A DNA stretch of 64,000 nucleotides, from assembly GCF_900116615.1 (NCBI RefSeq), contig NZ_FPBF01000001.1, positions 124,001 to 188,000 of the forward strand, in the 5' to 3' direction. Positions 7,887-17,273 of the stretch are shown in pieces. Each line of letters starts with the position of its first letter. The stretch's first letter is position 1. The DNA is from Algoriphagus locisalis (lineage in GTDB: Bacteria > Bacteroidota > Bacteroidia > Cytophagales > Cyclobacteriaceae). The notes under the pieces were generated by a model, which saw only the letters and a program-made list of their open reading frames with translations, was not told the origin of the DNA and ran no database searches. The position numbers were made by a program, and so were the translations under genes.

Positions 7887-9452
7887 TTACTCTTCTAAAA
7901 ATGCCTTGGCATTGTTTAAGCCATTTTGGAGGTATTTTTTAAGAAAAAGTGGTGCGAAAATAGAAAGGAAAATCCGAGCTAATAGGTTTCTATAGGTGAA
8001 TGTGTACACCCAGCGAAGTCTCGTTTTATCATCCACGGTGTCAAACCACATGTGCCCATAGGTTTTGTTCGCAAAATGCTTGAAAATATCACTGAATTCC
8101 GTCGTTTGGTAGGCGTAGTTAGAGTAATGGTGAACTGAAATCAGTTCTTCCACCAGGGTTGCCGAATCGCCTCGTTCTACCAGTCTATTGTCTCCAACTT
8201 TTGCCCAATTGCCCCGCAGCGTATTTACTTTAATAATTCCGTAGATCGGGCCAGTTTTCAATAGCCAACTCGAAAGTTTTTCTACACTGGATACGAATTT
8301 GTAAGCGGTCTCTTTGTCACAATCGACGATGACTTCTGCCGTAGTGAAGATGATGTGCTTGGAAGGGACTTGTTGATCCAGCGTCACTTTTGTGTTGACA
8401 GGAAGTATGTCGTCTAGGAAATCAGGGGAGTCCTTTGGTTCCTCAAAAGGGAGTTTGTTAGCCTCATGTCGGAATTTTGACATGGCTTCATACACGCGTT
8501 TCCTCACTCTATTAAAAGCTCCCAACGGTCTATGCTCTGGCAAAGAATGCCAGGGATTGAAGGAAAGATTGTCCCCATATTCGATTTTCGCATTTGAATC
8601 AAATACCTGCGGGTAAACTGTCAAGGTAGCAACTTTGATGTATTGAGAGCTCCAAGCTACTGTAGGGTCTTCTATTGGCATTGCGTCAGCGTCAGTTTGG
8701 AACTGGACAAAAAAATCAAACTTAGCTTCATTGTCATGAAGTGTTTGGGCCATGTTATACCTCAAATAATTGTAATCTGTGGTATTTTCTACAACTGTGA
8801 TATTACTTGGTGATGGGCGAAGGTGATATTTTACAGCTCTGTCTATTGTCCCAAATTGGTAAGGCTGGGTACTCCAATAGGGAATTTCAAGCGGGTTCTT
8901 GCATGCAACTTTGCTTTTCGTTGCTCGCAGAATAATCGGCCATAGAAGTGGGTTTAGGATAAAAAGTTTGCTTTTTATGAAATTGGATGAGGTCATTGCG
9001 CTCAGCAGTCTAGCCAGTTCTTTGATGTTTTTTGCAAAGAATGTCTCGGTACTCATCAGCAAGAAATCCTGGGTTTCAGCATTTATCTCCTCTTCCAAAA
9101 TCTTTTCTCCCGGCACTCCCAGCAACTTGATCGCAGCTCCTCTAATATCTTTCTTCTTGTCTTTTTGGGGTTTGGTATTTCCGTTGGAAAATCGAACCCA
9201 GGCATGGTAATTTTTTGGCTCTCCGGCAAAGACTCCGACTTTTAGCTCATCTGGCAAATCTTTTTCTACTGCAAAAGTCGCTTTTACACAGCCATGCATC
9301 TTGGTGTGTACTTGACGGAGCATCTTTTTGTCCTTGTACATCCGGGTGACTTGAGCTTCAAATTCCTGAAGCATTTCATAGCCAATACGGTCTTCGTCAT
9401 AGTTCACGTATTCATGTCCTATTTTTTTTGGAGCATCGGTGGAGTTTGACAT
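7887..9452 (-). CDS. catalase-like haem protein fused to an SRPBCC domain
   Basis: 521 residues from the ATG at 9452; a longer frame begins at 9482 but adds ten hydrophobic residues that look non-coding. Residues about 1-355 match the catalase-like group related to rhizobial y4iL. The distal His49 is in RQVHTKMHG, WVRFSNG follows, and the likely proximal Tyr321 is in RKRVY, matching the catalase RxxxY spacing. The distal Asn of true catalases is not evident (TQDFLLMSTETFF), so peroxide dismutation is doubtful; relatives of this fold include allene oxide synthase, which acts on fatty-acid hydroperoxides. Residues about 365-520 form an SRPBCC/START-like hydrophobic ligand pocket (IFTTAEVIVDCDKETAYKF near its start). 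The fusion suggests delivery of a lipid-like substrate to the haem (inference). Confidence 0.82.
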   Translation of the reverse strand: MSNSTDAPKKIGHEYVNYDEDRIGYEMLQEFEAQVTRMYKDKKMLRQVHTKMHGCVKATFAVEKDLPDELKVGVFAGEPKNYHAWVRFSNGNTKPQKDKKKDIRGAAIKLLGVPGEKILEEEINAETQDFLLMSTETFFAKNIKELARLLSAMTSSNFIKSKLFILNPLLWPIILRATKSKVACKNPLEIPYWSTQPYQFGTIDRAVKYHLRPSPSNITVVENTTDYNYLRYNMAQTLHDNEAKFDFFVQFQTDADAMPIEDPTVAWSSQYIKVATLTVYPQVFDSNAKIEYGDNLSFNPWHSLPEHRPLGAFNRVRKRVYEAMSKFRHEANKLPFEEPKDSPDFLDDILPVNTKVTLDQQVPSKHIIFTTAEVIVDCDKETAYKFVSSVEKLSSWLLKTGPIYGIIKVNTLRGNWAKVGDNRLVERGDSATLVEELISVHHYSNYAYQTTEFSDIFKHFANKTYGHMWFDTVDDKTRLRWVYTFTYRNLLARIFLSIFAPLFLKKYLQNGLNNAKAFLEE

Positions 9453-9482
9453 GTTGTTCGATAAAATGAGTTTAAAAAACAA

Positions 9483-9651
9483 TAAAAGTGATTGGAATGT
9501 AATTAAAATTAAGGTGAAGCTAATGCAATTGGGAATTTTATTTTGTGTTTTTTATATTGGATATTGTATTAAATTTAGTGAAATGGATCACCCTACTATC
9601 CATTTGATACAGGTTAACCGGCTCATTTGGCAGTTTTAATACCTCTTTTTG
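9483..9651. other. divergent intergenic region of the haem-oxidase island
   Basis: About 170-200 AT-rich bases between the leftward catalase-like gene and the rightward cyclase gene. It contains TATATTGGATATTGTATT-like words but no exact TAnnTTTG promoter and no inverted repeat longer than 6 bp. Any shared regulation of the two genes would have to act here. Confidence 0.35.
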
Positions 9652-12600
9652 ATGAAATGGCAATTATTGTTTTCAACTAATAGTTCTGCTAACCAGAATT
9701 CTACGCCATCTGGGGAAAATACTATTGTCACCAAAAAAATATCGCTATCCACGCTTTCTCAAATAGAAACCTTAAAAGCCACTAATGAAGCATCTTTCTC
9801 GGAAGTTTCGGTTCCTGGTTTTAGGAAGGTCCTGCAAAGTGAAAATACCGGGACTGACCTTAGTTTAATACTGAAGTTTGTAAAAGGAGAAAGCCTCCGG
9901 GAATACCTTTTCAAGCCCTTGAGCTTAAGCGAAAAATTGAAGATTTGCGTAGCTATCACCAAAAAGCTCGCGGAAGTTCACCGGAAAGAATACGTGCATC
10001 TCAACCTGAATCCGGGTCATATTATTCTGGAGGATGGCACGAATGAGGTGGTTTTTATTAGTCTAGGCTTAGCTACGCGTATCAAAAGAAAAATAGGAGT
10101 TGAGAGAAGGTTGGTTTTTTTTGAAGCTGATTATGATTTTATAGCTCCTGAGCAGACTGGAAGAATCAGTACAGATATAGGCCTATACTCAGATATCTAC
10201 TCACTTGGGATTATCTTTTATTGGATTTTTACAAAGCAATTACCATTTGAAACCAAGGAGGGAGCTTCAAAAATACATGCGCATATCGCTTTGACTCCCA
10301 AAAATCCTTCGGAACTAGCTGAAATCCCGCAGGTATTGTCCGATCTGATCATGAAGATGATCGAGAAGGACGTTCAAAATAGGTATCACTCAGCTCAGGG
10401 AGCATTGTATGATTTGGAAATGATTCTTTATGCTGTTCAAAAGGATTTAGATATCGAGGGGTTTTTATTGGGAACACAGGATTCCTCCGGTGTTCTACTG
10501 TTTTCAGATCAGCTTTATGCCAGAGATAGGCAGATAAAACAGCTTAGGGATGCTTTTGCCAGTATCACTCTCAACGAGAAAAAGCTGGTCTATGTCTATG
10601 GAAATTCAGGAGTTGGGAAATCTGCCCTGGTAGAGCGTTTGTACAGACCTGTAGTTCAATCGGGCGGGTTTTTTATTTCGGGAAAGTTCGATCAGCTTCA
10701 GGCTGATGTTCCCTATTCGGCTTTTTCGCAGGCTTTGGGGAAGTTGGTCAATCAGATTTTGTTGTTGAATGAAGTAGAGCTAAATAGATGGAAAGCTAAG
10801 CTGCATAGCCTTTTGCAGCCTATCGCTAGAGTGCTTTATGAGGTGATTCCAGGTTTGGAAAGATTGCTGGATAATGAACCAGAGATTCCAGTTTTGACGG
10901 GTACGGAGGCACAGCTGCGATTCAACTATGCACTCATTAGGTTTTTTCAGGTTTTTTCAGAGTTGGGTAAGCCTGTATTTATCTTTATAGATGATCTCCA
11001 GTGGTCAGATGTTTCTTCACTCGATTTGATGAAGACTATCCTGGTCAATTCTGAGCTCAATAATATCCTCATAGTAGGCGCATACCGGGACAACGAAATT
11101 ACCCCAGGGCATCTTTTCCTCCAGTTTAAAATGGAATTGGATGAGCAGGGAATACAGCCCGAGGAAATATTGCTGGAGAATCTAAAGGAGGAAGATATCC
11201 AGCAATTTGTCACCAACACCCTAGGGAAATCTGATAGACCTTTGGATGAGTTGGCTTCTTTGGTATTCAAAAAATCAGCTGGAAATGCACTTTTTGCCAA
11301 TCAGTTTCTAAAGGCCATTTATAAGAATGAGATGCTTTACTTCGATAGCGAAGAAGGCTCCTGGAAGTGGAAAATTGATAAACTGATAAGTTATAATGTG
11401 GAGGGTGATATTGTCAATTTGTTTCTAGAAACAATCAATGACCTCCCTGCTGATACTATCGCGATTCTGAAGCTTGCATCCTGCATCGGGAATAAGTTTT
11501 ACCTACAAGACTTAGTGCGTATTGCCGAAGAAGACGATGCAAAAGTAGCCAAGGATTTCAATTTGGCTTTGGAGTTGGATCTGGTCATAGAAAGCCTGGA
11601 TGGCAGTTATTACTTTGTTCATGACCGGGTGCAGCAAGCTATTTATTCATTGATCGATGAAAAGGGACAAAAGAAAAATCACCTCAAAATAGGCCGCACC
11701 CTTCTTGCAAAAAGCAAAGATAAAGGGCCTAGAGATGGGGTATTTGAAATCGTAAATCAATTCAATTTTGGGAAAGAATTAATTACCGATCCATCAGAGA
11801 TTAAGACGCTGTGTGAGTTAAATAGCATGGCGGGACAAAGAGCTCAAAACTCTACTGCATATGTGCTGGCAATGCAGTATTTTGAAAATGCGCTGCAACA
11901 TCTCGCAGCAGATGCGTGGCAAACAGATAGAGAATTTACCTATGATCTTTACCTGAAATCTGCTGTGGCGGCGTATCAGTGCAACAATCAGGACCTATTT
12001 AGAAAGTACACCGCTTTGCTGGATTCTAACGCAGTTAGCATTTTGGATAAACTGAAATTGGCGGATCTTAAAATTCAGAACGCCAATGTCGAGAATGATC
12101 AGAAGCAAGTAATTGAAATTGGTCTTGATATTTTGCGCTTAGTCAAAATTGATCTGAGGCGCCATCCTAGTCAGCTGAATGTGTTATTAGGCTTTGTCCG
12201 AACCAATTTAAGATTGCTGTTCTTTTCCGAAGACAAAATCCTAAATCTCCCACAGATCAAAGATGAGAAGCTACTGATAGCCATGTCTATCATGCATCAT
12301 ATGTCCTTGGCTGCCTATTTGACTGAGCCTAATCTATTACCATTGATCATGTTTGAGTTGATCAGGTTAACCTTGAAGTTCGGACTGGGCTCTAAGACAC
12401 CGGTTGCTTTTGTGGTTTTTGGCTACATCAATATTGCCTTTATGGGCAATATGGCCAAAGGTCTAAAAATGGGTCAATTGGGGAATAGGGTTTTTGAAAT
12501 TATCGAGAACGAGGACGAGTTTGTGTCTTTTAAGCAGGTGTATGTGATGTTTATTTCGCATTGGTTAAAGCACTTAGCAGAAAGCATCCCAGAGCTGGAA

Positions 12601-14778
12601 GAAGCGCTGAAGAAAGGTCTTGAAACCGGGGATTTCGAATTCACATCCATTATTGGGCAGCTGATTATTTATTGGAATTTCTATGGTGGCGAGCCAATTC
12701 CTAAGATTTTGCTGCGAGGGGAATTACTGAGCAAACAAATAGCTCCGTTGAATCAAATCATGCAGATCAAGCGAATTGATTTGTTTCGCCAATCTGCTTT
12801 AAGTCTTTTGGAAGGAGTTGAGGACTTTGAGGTGCTGAGCGGAGAGATTTTTGATGAGCGAAAGATAGACTTTGCGGATATCCCTGCTTTTAGCTTGTAT
12901 TACCATAATCTGTATTCGCAGAAGAAGTTTTTGAGTTTGATTTTTAATCAAAATGAATCTGCCTGGAAGTTCTGCTCATTGGAGAAATTGCATCTTATCC
13001 CTGTAAAAGGATCTATTACAGAGATGCTTTTCTTCTACTATGAAAACCTATGCATTACCCCGGTTTTTCATTCCAGGTCAATTTCAGAGCAAAAAGAGCT
13101 TTTGAAAATCTGTAAAAAGAATATCAAACTGATCGGCGGGTTGGTGAAACACTCAGAAGTTAATTTCCAACACCGCCACGAGTTTATGAAGGCTGAGTAT
13201 GAAGCGCTCAAGGGAAATTTCGACAATGCTGTTAGGTCGTTTACCTACGCCATCCGATATGCCAGAATGCACAAATACGTTCAGGATGAGGCGCTGATGT
13301 GGGAGAGGGCAGGCGTTTATTTCCATGCTCAGCAGCAACCTGAAGCTGCGCAATTTTACCTCTCCAATGCCTACAAATCCTACGAAAAGTGGGGTGCTAA
13401 AGCTAAACTGCATCAAATGAAAGAACTTTATGGCGGATTTATTTCGGCAGAGGAAATAGGAGTGAATGCCAACATCCTCGACCTGGATACCATTCTTAAG
13501 ACTATTAATCTGATCTCAGGAGAGATGAAGTTGGAGAATATTCTCACTGGCCTGATGCAGCTGGTAAGTGAAAATGCGGGCGCGGATCGGGCTTTTCTCA
13601 TCACGATCGAAAAAGACAGCAAATTGATCAAAGCGTCTATCGATAACTCCAGCAATGAGATTCAGGTACTTCAGAATATTCCATACGATGAGTTTGAGGA
13701 GATCAGCCATTCGGTCATCAATTATGTGCTGAGGACTGGAGAGACTCTGGTACTCGATGATGCTACCAAGACTTTGCCCTACTCGGATGAAGAATACATT
13801 GATTCAAACAAGGTAAAATCTATTTTGTGCATACCACAAAAGCACTCTGGAGTTGGTTTTTCATTGCTGTATTTGGAAAATAGATTGCTCTCTGGAGCAT
13901 TTACTAAGGAGCGGATAGAGATACTTCAGGTGATGGCCACGCAGACGGCCATTTCCCTTCAAAATGCCATGCTTTTGGAAAGTACAAATCAGCTGAATGA
14001 AAAGCTGGTTCAGGAGGTAGAAGTGAGAAAAGAGGTGGAGGAAAATTTGAGACTGAATGAGAAGAGACTGGAAGATTACACTGCTAATCTGGAGTCGAAA
14101 GTCAAAGAAAGAACGCTGGATCTTCAGAATGAGAAGGAAAAGTCAGAGGAGCTTTTACTGAATATTTTACCCATCGATATTGCTAGGGAACTGAAGGAGA
14201 AAGGATCCGCGCAGACCAAGCGATATGCAAGTGCCACGGTGATATTTACCGATTTTGTAGGTTTTTCACTTATTGCTGAGCAAATGAATGCAGTTGATCT
14301 GGTAGCGGAAATCGATTTTTGCTTCAAGCAGTTTGACAGAATCATCGAAAAGCATGGGATAGAAAAAATCAAAACGATCGGTGACTCCTACATGGCGGCA
14401 GGAGGAATTCCGGTTGAAAACAACTCGCATCCTTTTGATGTGATTAATGCTGCCATTGAAATCCGGGATTTTGTAGAGGAGCATAAGGCAATAAGTATCC
14501 GAGAAAACAAGCCTATTTTTGAGCTGAGGATAGGTATTCATACCGGCAATATTGTAGCAGGAATCGTAGGGTTGAATAAGTTTGCCTATGATATCTGGGG
14601 GGATACAGTAAATTTAGCTTCACGAATGGAAAGCAGCGGGGAGCCAGGGAAAATCAATATTTCCGGTGCTACGTACGAGCTTGTAAAAGATCATTTCTTT
14701 TGTACCCATAGGGGAAAAATTCAAGCCAAAAACAAGGGCGAAGTGGATATGTACTTTGTGGAAAAGCTTAAGGAGTGA
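9652..14778 (+). CDS. pseudokinase-STAND ATPase-GAF-adenylate cyclase signalling protein
   Basis: 1708 residues counted from the ATG at 9652 (a TTG lies one codon earlier). The Ser/Thr kinase-like domain at about 30-265 has lost its catalytic residues: HRDLKPxN reads HLNLNPGH (H116, N118, H123) and DFG reads SLG (137-139). The AAA_16/STAND ATPase has Walker A GNSGVGKS (Lys323) and Walker B PVFIFIDDLQWSD. A long helical, TPR-like region covers about 700-1260. A GAF domain lies at about 1280-1440, then a coiled coil (1445-1510). The class III cyclase at about 1520-1708 is complete: metal Asp1534 (FTDFVGFS) and Asp1578 (IGDSYM), adenine-selecting Lys1574 and Asp1647, transition-state Asn1654 and Arg1658. 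It should therefore make cAMP, probably controlled by the ATPase and GAF parts. No cAMP receptor gene is nearby. Confidence 0.93.
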   Translation: MKWQLLFSTNSSANQNSTPSGENTIVTKKISLSTLSQIETLKATNEASFSEVSVPGFRKVLQSENTGTDLSLILKFVKGESLREYLFKPLSLSEKLKICVAITKKLAEVHRKEYVHLNLNPGHIILEDGTNEVVFISLGLATRIKRKIGVERRLVFFEADYDFIAPEQTGRISTDIGLYSDIYSLGIIFYWIFTKQLPFETKEGASKIHAHIALTPKNPSELAEIPQVLSDLIMKMIEKDVQNRYHSAQGALYDLEMILYAVQKDLDIEGFLLGTQDSSGVLLFSDQLYARDRQIKQLRDAFASITLNEKKLVYVYGNSGVGKSALVERLYRPVVQSGGFFISGKFDQLQADVPYSAFSQALGKLVNQILLLNEVELNRWKAKLHSLLQPIARVLYEVIPGLERLLDNEPEIPVLTGTEAQLRFNYALIRFFQVFSELGKPVFIFIDDLQWSDVSSLDLMKTILVNSELNNILIVGAYRDNEITPGHLFLQFKMELDEQGIQPEEILLENLKEEDIQQFVTNTLGKSDRPLDELASLVFKKSAGNALFANQFLKAIYKNEMLYFDSEEGSWKWKIDKLISYNVEGDIVNLFLETINDLPADTIAILKLASCIGNKFYLQDLVRIAEEDDAKVAKDFNLALELDLVIESLDGSYYFVHDRVQQAIYSLIDEKGQKKNHLKIGRTLLAKSKDKGPRDGVFEIVNQFNFGKELITDPSEIKTLCELNSMAGQRAQNSTAYVLAMQYFENALQHLAADAWQTDREFTYDLYLKSAVAAYQCNNQDLFRKYTALLDSNAVSILDKLKLADLKIQNANVENDQKQVIEIGLDILRLVKIDLRRHPSQLNVLLGFVRTNLRLLFFSEDKILNLPQIKDEKLLIAMSIMHHMSLAAYLTEPNLLPLIMFELIRLTLKFGLGSKTPVAFVVFGYINIAFMGNMAKGLKMGQLGNRVFEIIENEDEFVSFKQVYVMFISHWLKHLAESIPELEEALKKGLETGDFEFTSIIGQLIIYWNFYGGEPIPKILLRGELLSKQIAPLNQIMQIKRIDLFRQSALSLLEGVEDFEVLSGEIFDERKIDFADIPAFSLYYHNLYSQKKFLSLIFNQNESAWKFCSLEKLHLIPVKGSITEMLFFYYENLCITPVFHSRSISEQKELLKICKKNIKLIGGLVKHSEVNFQHRHEFMKAEYEALKGNFDNAVRSFTYAIRYARMHKYVQDEALMWERAGVYFHAQQQPEAAQFYLSNAYKSYEKWGAKAKLHQMKELYGGFISAEEIGVNANILDLDTILKTINLISGEMKLENILTGLMQLVSENAGADRAFLITIEKDSKLIKASIDNSSNEIQVLQNIPYDEFEEISHSVINYVLRTGETLVLDDATKTLPYSDEEYIDSNKVKSILCIPQKHSGVGFSLLYLENRLLSGAFTKERIEILQVMATQTAISLQNAMLLESTNQLNEKLVQEVEVRKEVEENLRLNEKRLEDYTANLESKVKERTLDLQNEKEKSEELLLNILPIDIARELKEKGSAQTKRYASATVIFTDFVGFSLIAEQMNAVDLVAEIDFCFKQFDRIIEKHGIEKIKTIGDSYMAAGGIPVENNSHPFDVINAAIEIRDFVEEHKAISIRENKPIFELRIGIHTGNIVAGIVGLNKFAYDIWGDTVNLASRMESSGEPGKINISGATYELVKDHFFCTHRGKIQAKNKGEVDMYFVEKLKE

Positions 14779-14923
14779 TAATTTGGAGGTGAATTTTATC
14801 GTAGTGATTTTTTTCTAAAAGTTATATATGGAGAATACTGAGAGTGAAGGAATTGAAGTCTTCTTATTTAATGTCCAAATAAAATGTTGCTTACCTGAAG
14901 TTAATGTAACTCCTTAAGAAAGT

Positions 14924-16132
14924 ATGATGAATGTTTCTTTTCAATTTACTAGGAGAAGTATCCTTTTCCCAGTTATTATGATAATATATTTTTTTATAGG
15001 TTGTCAGCCTAAAATGGAATATAATAAAGATCTCAAATATACTCTGGTAGCGGATGGAGATATTGATTTTGATTTAGATGATGAATCAAGTATGTTCATG
15101 AGTCATATTCAATATTATGATTTTAAAGAAGGTAAAATCTTTACATTTCTTAATCAATTCAATAACTCTATATACATATATGATGTCGAAAATAATTCAT
15201 TCGTAGAATCAATACCATTTGATATTGAAGGACCACAGGGAGTTGGGAAAATCCAAGGTTATTCATTTTTAGATAGGAATACCATCAGTCTTATTGATAC
15301 TTATAGATATAAAGCTATAATTTTTGATATAAGTAATAAGGAGTTTCTCAGTAAAAAGAAGGAGTTGTTATTCACAAGCGGTAAGATAAACTCATCTAAT
15401 GGGTTTTCTACAGAGTTAGATGCCAGTATTCCTTGGATGAGTACATATGCACCAGTGATTTTTGGGAGGCAATCAAATTTATGGATAAGCGCATTGCCTG
15501 AGTCGTCATCCAAATCAACCTATGAATCTAGTATTAATGTTTTTCATATTGATAAAAATGATTCTCTTTCTAAATTATCTTTTTTTCCTCCAAATATGTT
15601 GGGTTTTCATTGGGAAGATGGTGAAATGCCAAGAATGGCATCTAATCTCGATTCATCTGGAGTAGTAGTTTCTTATAAATACTCCAACTCTATAGGTGTA
15701 GTTGATGCTGAGAATTTAAAAGTAACTTTTACAAATCCTTTAGGAGAATTCAAAGAAACTAAGTTGGTTTTTAGAGAATATCCTACAAGTATGGAAAGTA
15801 ATGAACGATACATAAATTCTTATACTGTATATGCATTACTTTCGGATCCATACCGAAATGTATATTATAGAATTATTGAAGAGCCAAACTTTATAGAAAT
15901 TGAGAAAGACGGGGAAAGGAAAGATTCAAAAAGGCCAATAGTACAAATTTTAGATCAAGATTTTATTTTGATTGGAGAGGTTTCACTTCCAAATTATGAA
16001 TATCTATATAATATGTGTTTCGTTAGTGAAGAAGGTTTAATGATTTCCCAACCTAAAATGGATTTTAAAAAGATGACTATTGATGAAAATACATTGCGAT
16101 TCGTTGTTTTTAAGCTGAAAGCAATAAAGTAA
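14924..16132 (+). CDS. DUF4221-like lipoprotein
   Basis: 402-residue lipoprotein: the N-terminus has a hydrophobic stretch (14-28) ending in FFIGCQPK, with Cys29 as the likely lipidation site. The rest is rich in aromatic beta-strand repeats (IYIYDVENN, SIGVVDAENLKVTF, IVQILDQDF), consistent with a six-bladed propeller-like fold as predicted for DUF4221 proteins, which are frequent in Cyclobacteriaceae. No enzymatic motif is visible. Its codons are clearly more AT-rich than those of the genes on either side (many ATA, AAT, TAT), which may reflect transfer or weak expression. It is a single gene, 145 bases after the cyclase stop, with no hairpin visible between them. Confidence 0.72.
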   Translation: MMNVSFQFTRRSILFPVIMIIYFFIGCQPKMEYNKDLKYTLVADGDIDFDLDDESSMFMSHIQYYDFKEGKIFTFLNQFNNSIYIYDVENNSFVESIPFDIEGPQGVGKIQGYSFLDRNTISLIDTYRYKAIIFDISNKEFLSKKKELLFTSGKINSSNGFSTELDASIPWMSTYAPVIFGRQSNLWISALPESSSKSTYESSINVFHIDKNDSLSKLSFFPPNMLGFHWEDGEMPRMASNLDSSGVVVSYKYSNSIGVVDAENLKVTFTNPLGEFKETKLVFREYPTSMESNERYINSYTVYALLSDPYRNVYYRIIEEPNFIEIEKDGERKDSKRPIVQILDQDFILIGEVSLPNYEYLYNMCFVSEEGLMISQPKMDFKKMTIDENTLRFVVFKLKAIK

Positions 16133-16368
16133 TTTAGTACAATAACATTCTTTGAACCTTCTGGAGAGTTTTAAGTGATGCATTGCTGTTTTTTATTTTC
16201 AATTTGTCTAGTTGAAATTCTATAGCTTTATTAAAAGTGTAATTTTCTCGCTTGGGATACCCTTTTTCTACGGGTTTAGGAACTGTTAGCGAAAGAGGAA
16301 TGAGATATTCCCTCCCGTGTCAGATTTTGCTGCTTTTATATTTTTCGTTTAATTATTACAGCCTTAAT
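16133..16368. other. intergenic region between convergent genes
   Basis: 236 bases between the stop of the DUF4221 gene and the stop of the RES toxin. A short open frame on the plus strand runs into the toxin gene but has no start context or protein-like composition. Imperfect GAGGAAT/ATTCCCTC pairing around 16296-16312 is too weak to call a terminator. Confidence 0.35.
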
Positions 16369-16821
16369 TTACTTTATCAACCTCTGATCAAAACGAAACT
16401 CTTTGTGTTCAATGATTTTTACTCTATGATATTTTGGGTGTCTGCAATTGAGAATGTAATTTTTTGAACTGTGAATTACACTGCTTGGTACTTTAAGAGC
16501 TATTGATCTATTTGAGTTTATCCATTCTTCGGCTATTTCCGCGAGAATAGATGGAGCAGGGTAGTTCGACCAGTTATCTGGTAGTTCTTTTATTTCGATT
16601 TCAGAAATTGAATCATCAGGAATCTCTAGGGTCAAGATATCCAAAGCTGGGACAATGGCTGGTGGTGTATGTACAACGATTTCAAGAAGAGCAATCTCTA
16701 TGTTTTCGCCAGTGTAGAGGACAGGCGAGCCCTTTCTGTTCCAACGACCACCAAACAGGGCTGCACCTGATCCGGATATATCACCAGCATATTTTTTACC
16801 GGCAATTCGATAGACCTTCAT
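16369..16821 (-). CDS. RES-domain toxin (NAD+ phosphorylase family)
   Basis: 150-residue RES domain protein (PF08808). The family pattern is present: Arg5 in YRIAGKKYAGD, the GGRWNRKGSPVLYTGENIEIA block (Arg and Tyr near the active site), Glu in ALLEIVVH, and a late HSSKNYILNCRHPKY stretch. Known RES toxins such as MbcT and PseRES degrade NAD+ and arrest growth. The ATG at 16821 lies 2 bases after the stop of the antitoxin gene, so the pair is one operon with the antitoxin first, the usual order for RES-Xre modules. Confidence 0.9.
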   Translation of the reverse strand: MKVYRIAGKKYAGDISGSGAALFGGRWNRKGSPVLYTGENIEIALLEIVVHTPPAIVPALDILTLEIPDDSISEIEIKELPDNWSNYPAPSILAEIAEEWINSNRSIALKVPSSVIHSSKNYILNCRHPKYHRVKIIEHKEFRFDQRLIK

Positions 16822-16823
16822 GA

Positions 16824-17270
16824 TTAATTGTAAACACCATGCTCGATTCTTCCTAACACATCTCTCACTTTGGATATGCCACCAGGGATTTCTATTAAAT
16901 CCTGAGGTTCAATATCTCCCAATGAAGTATTGGGAAGGTGTAGCCATTTGAAGAAATTTTCTTTGTTCCCAAAAACTTCGATTCCATACAGAAATAAATC
17001 CGCTGCCTCAAGTAATTGAACTGAGCTATTCCTTTTTAGATTCTGCTTTGACCTTAATAATCGATAGAGCGTAGGTTCTGATAAATTTAATAAGGTAGCT
17101 GTGAAATTTTTGGTTAGATTGAAATACTCACTGAAATGAACAATAGCATCAGATTTTATGCCTTTAGTAGCAAGTGTAATGAAGTCAAATGGGCTGTCAA
17201 CTCTAGCTGTTAAATTGTCTTTACCCAAAACTTCGGATAATTTCTGGTATCTATCAATTGTCTTTTCCAT
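16824..17270 (-). CDS. Xre/MbcA/ParS-type antitoxin of the RES module
   Basis: 148-residue antitoxin. The middle (about 40-80) is a helix-turn-helix-like segment (FTATLLNLSEPTLYRLLRSK), and the C-terminal 60 residues match the MbcA/ParS/Xre toxin-binding domain (formerly DUF2384), with AADLFLYGIEVFGNKENFFK and a final GGISKVRDVLGRIEHGVYN. It should cover the RES active site and repress its own operon. Two 12-bp repeats 20 bp apart lie just upstream of its ATG and are a good candidate for the operator. Confidence 0.9.
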   Translation of the reverse strand: MEKTIDRYQKLSEVLGKDNLTARVDSPFDFITLATKGIKSDAIVHFSEYFNLTKNFTATLLNLSEPTLYRLLRSKQNLKRNSSVQLLEAADLFLYGIEVFGNKENFFKWLHLPNTSLGDIEPQDLIEIPGGISKVRDVLGRIEHGVYN

Positions 17271-17273
17271 TTT

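Noticed and set aside
9652..10450. Active Ser/Thr protein kinase
   Set aside because: The HRD Asp, the Asn of the catalytic loop and the DFG Asp are all replaced, so I call it a pseudokinase.
16252..16467. 71-codon frame between the DUF4221 gene and the RES toxin
   Set aside because: It runs into the toxin gene on the other strand and has a random composition.
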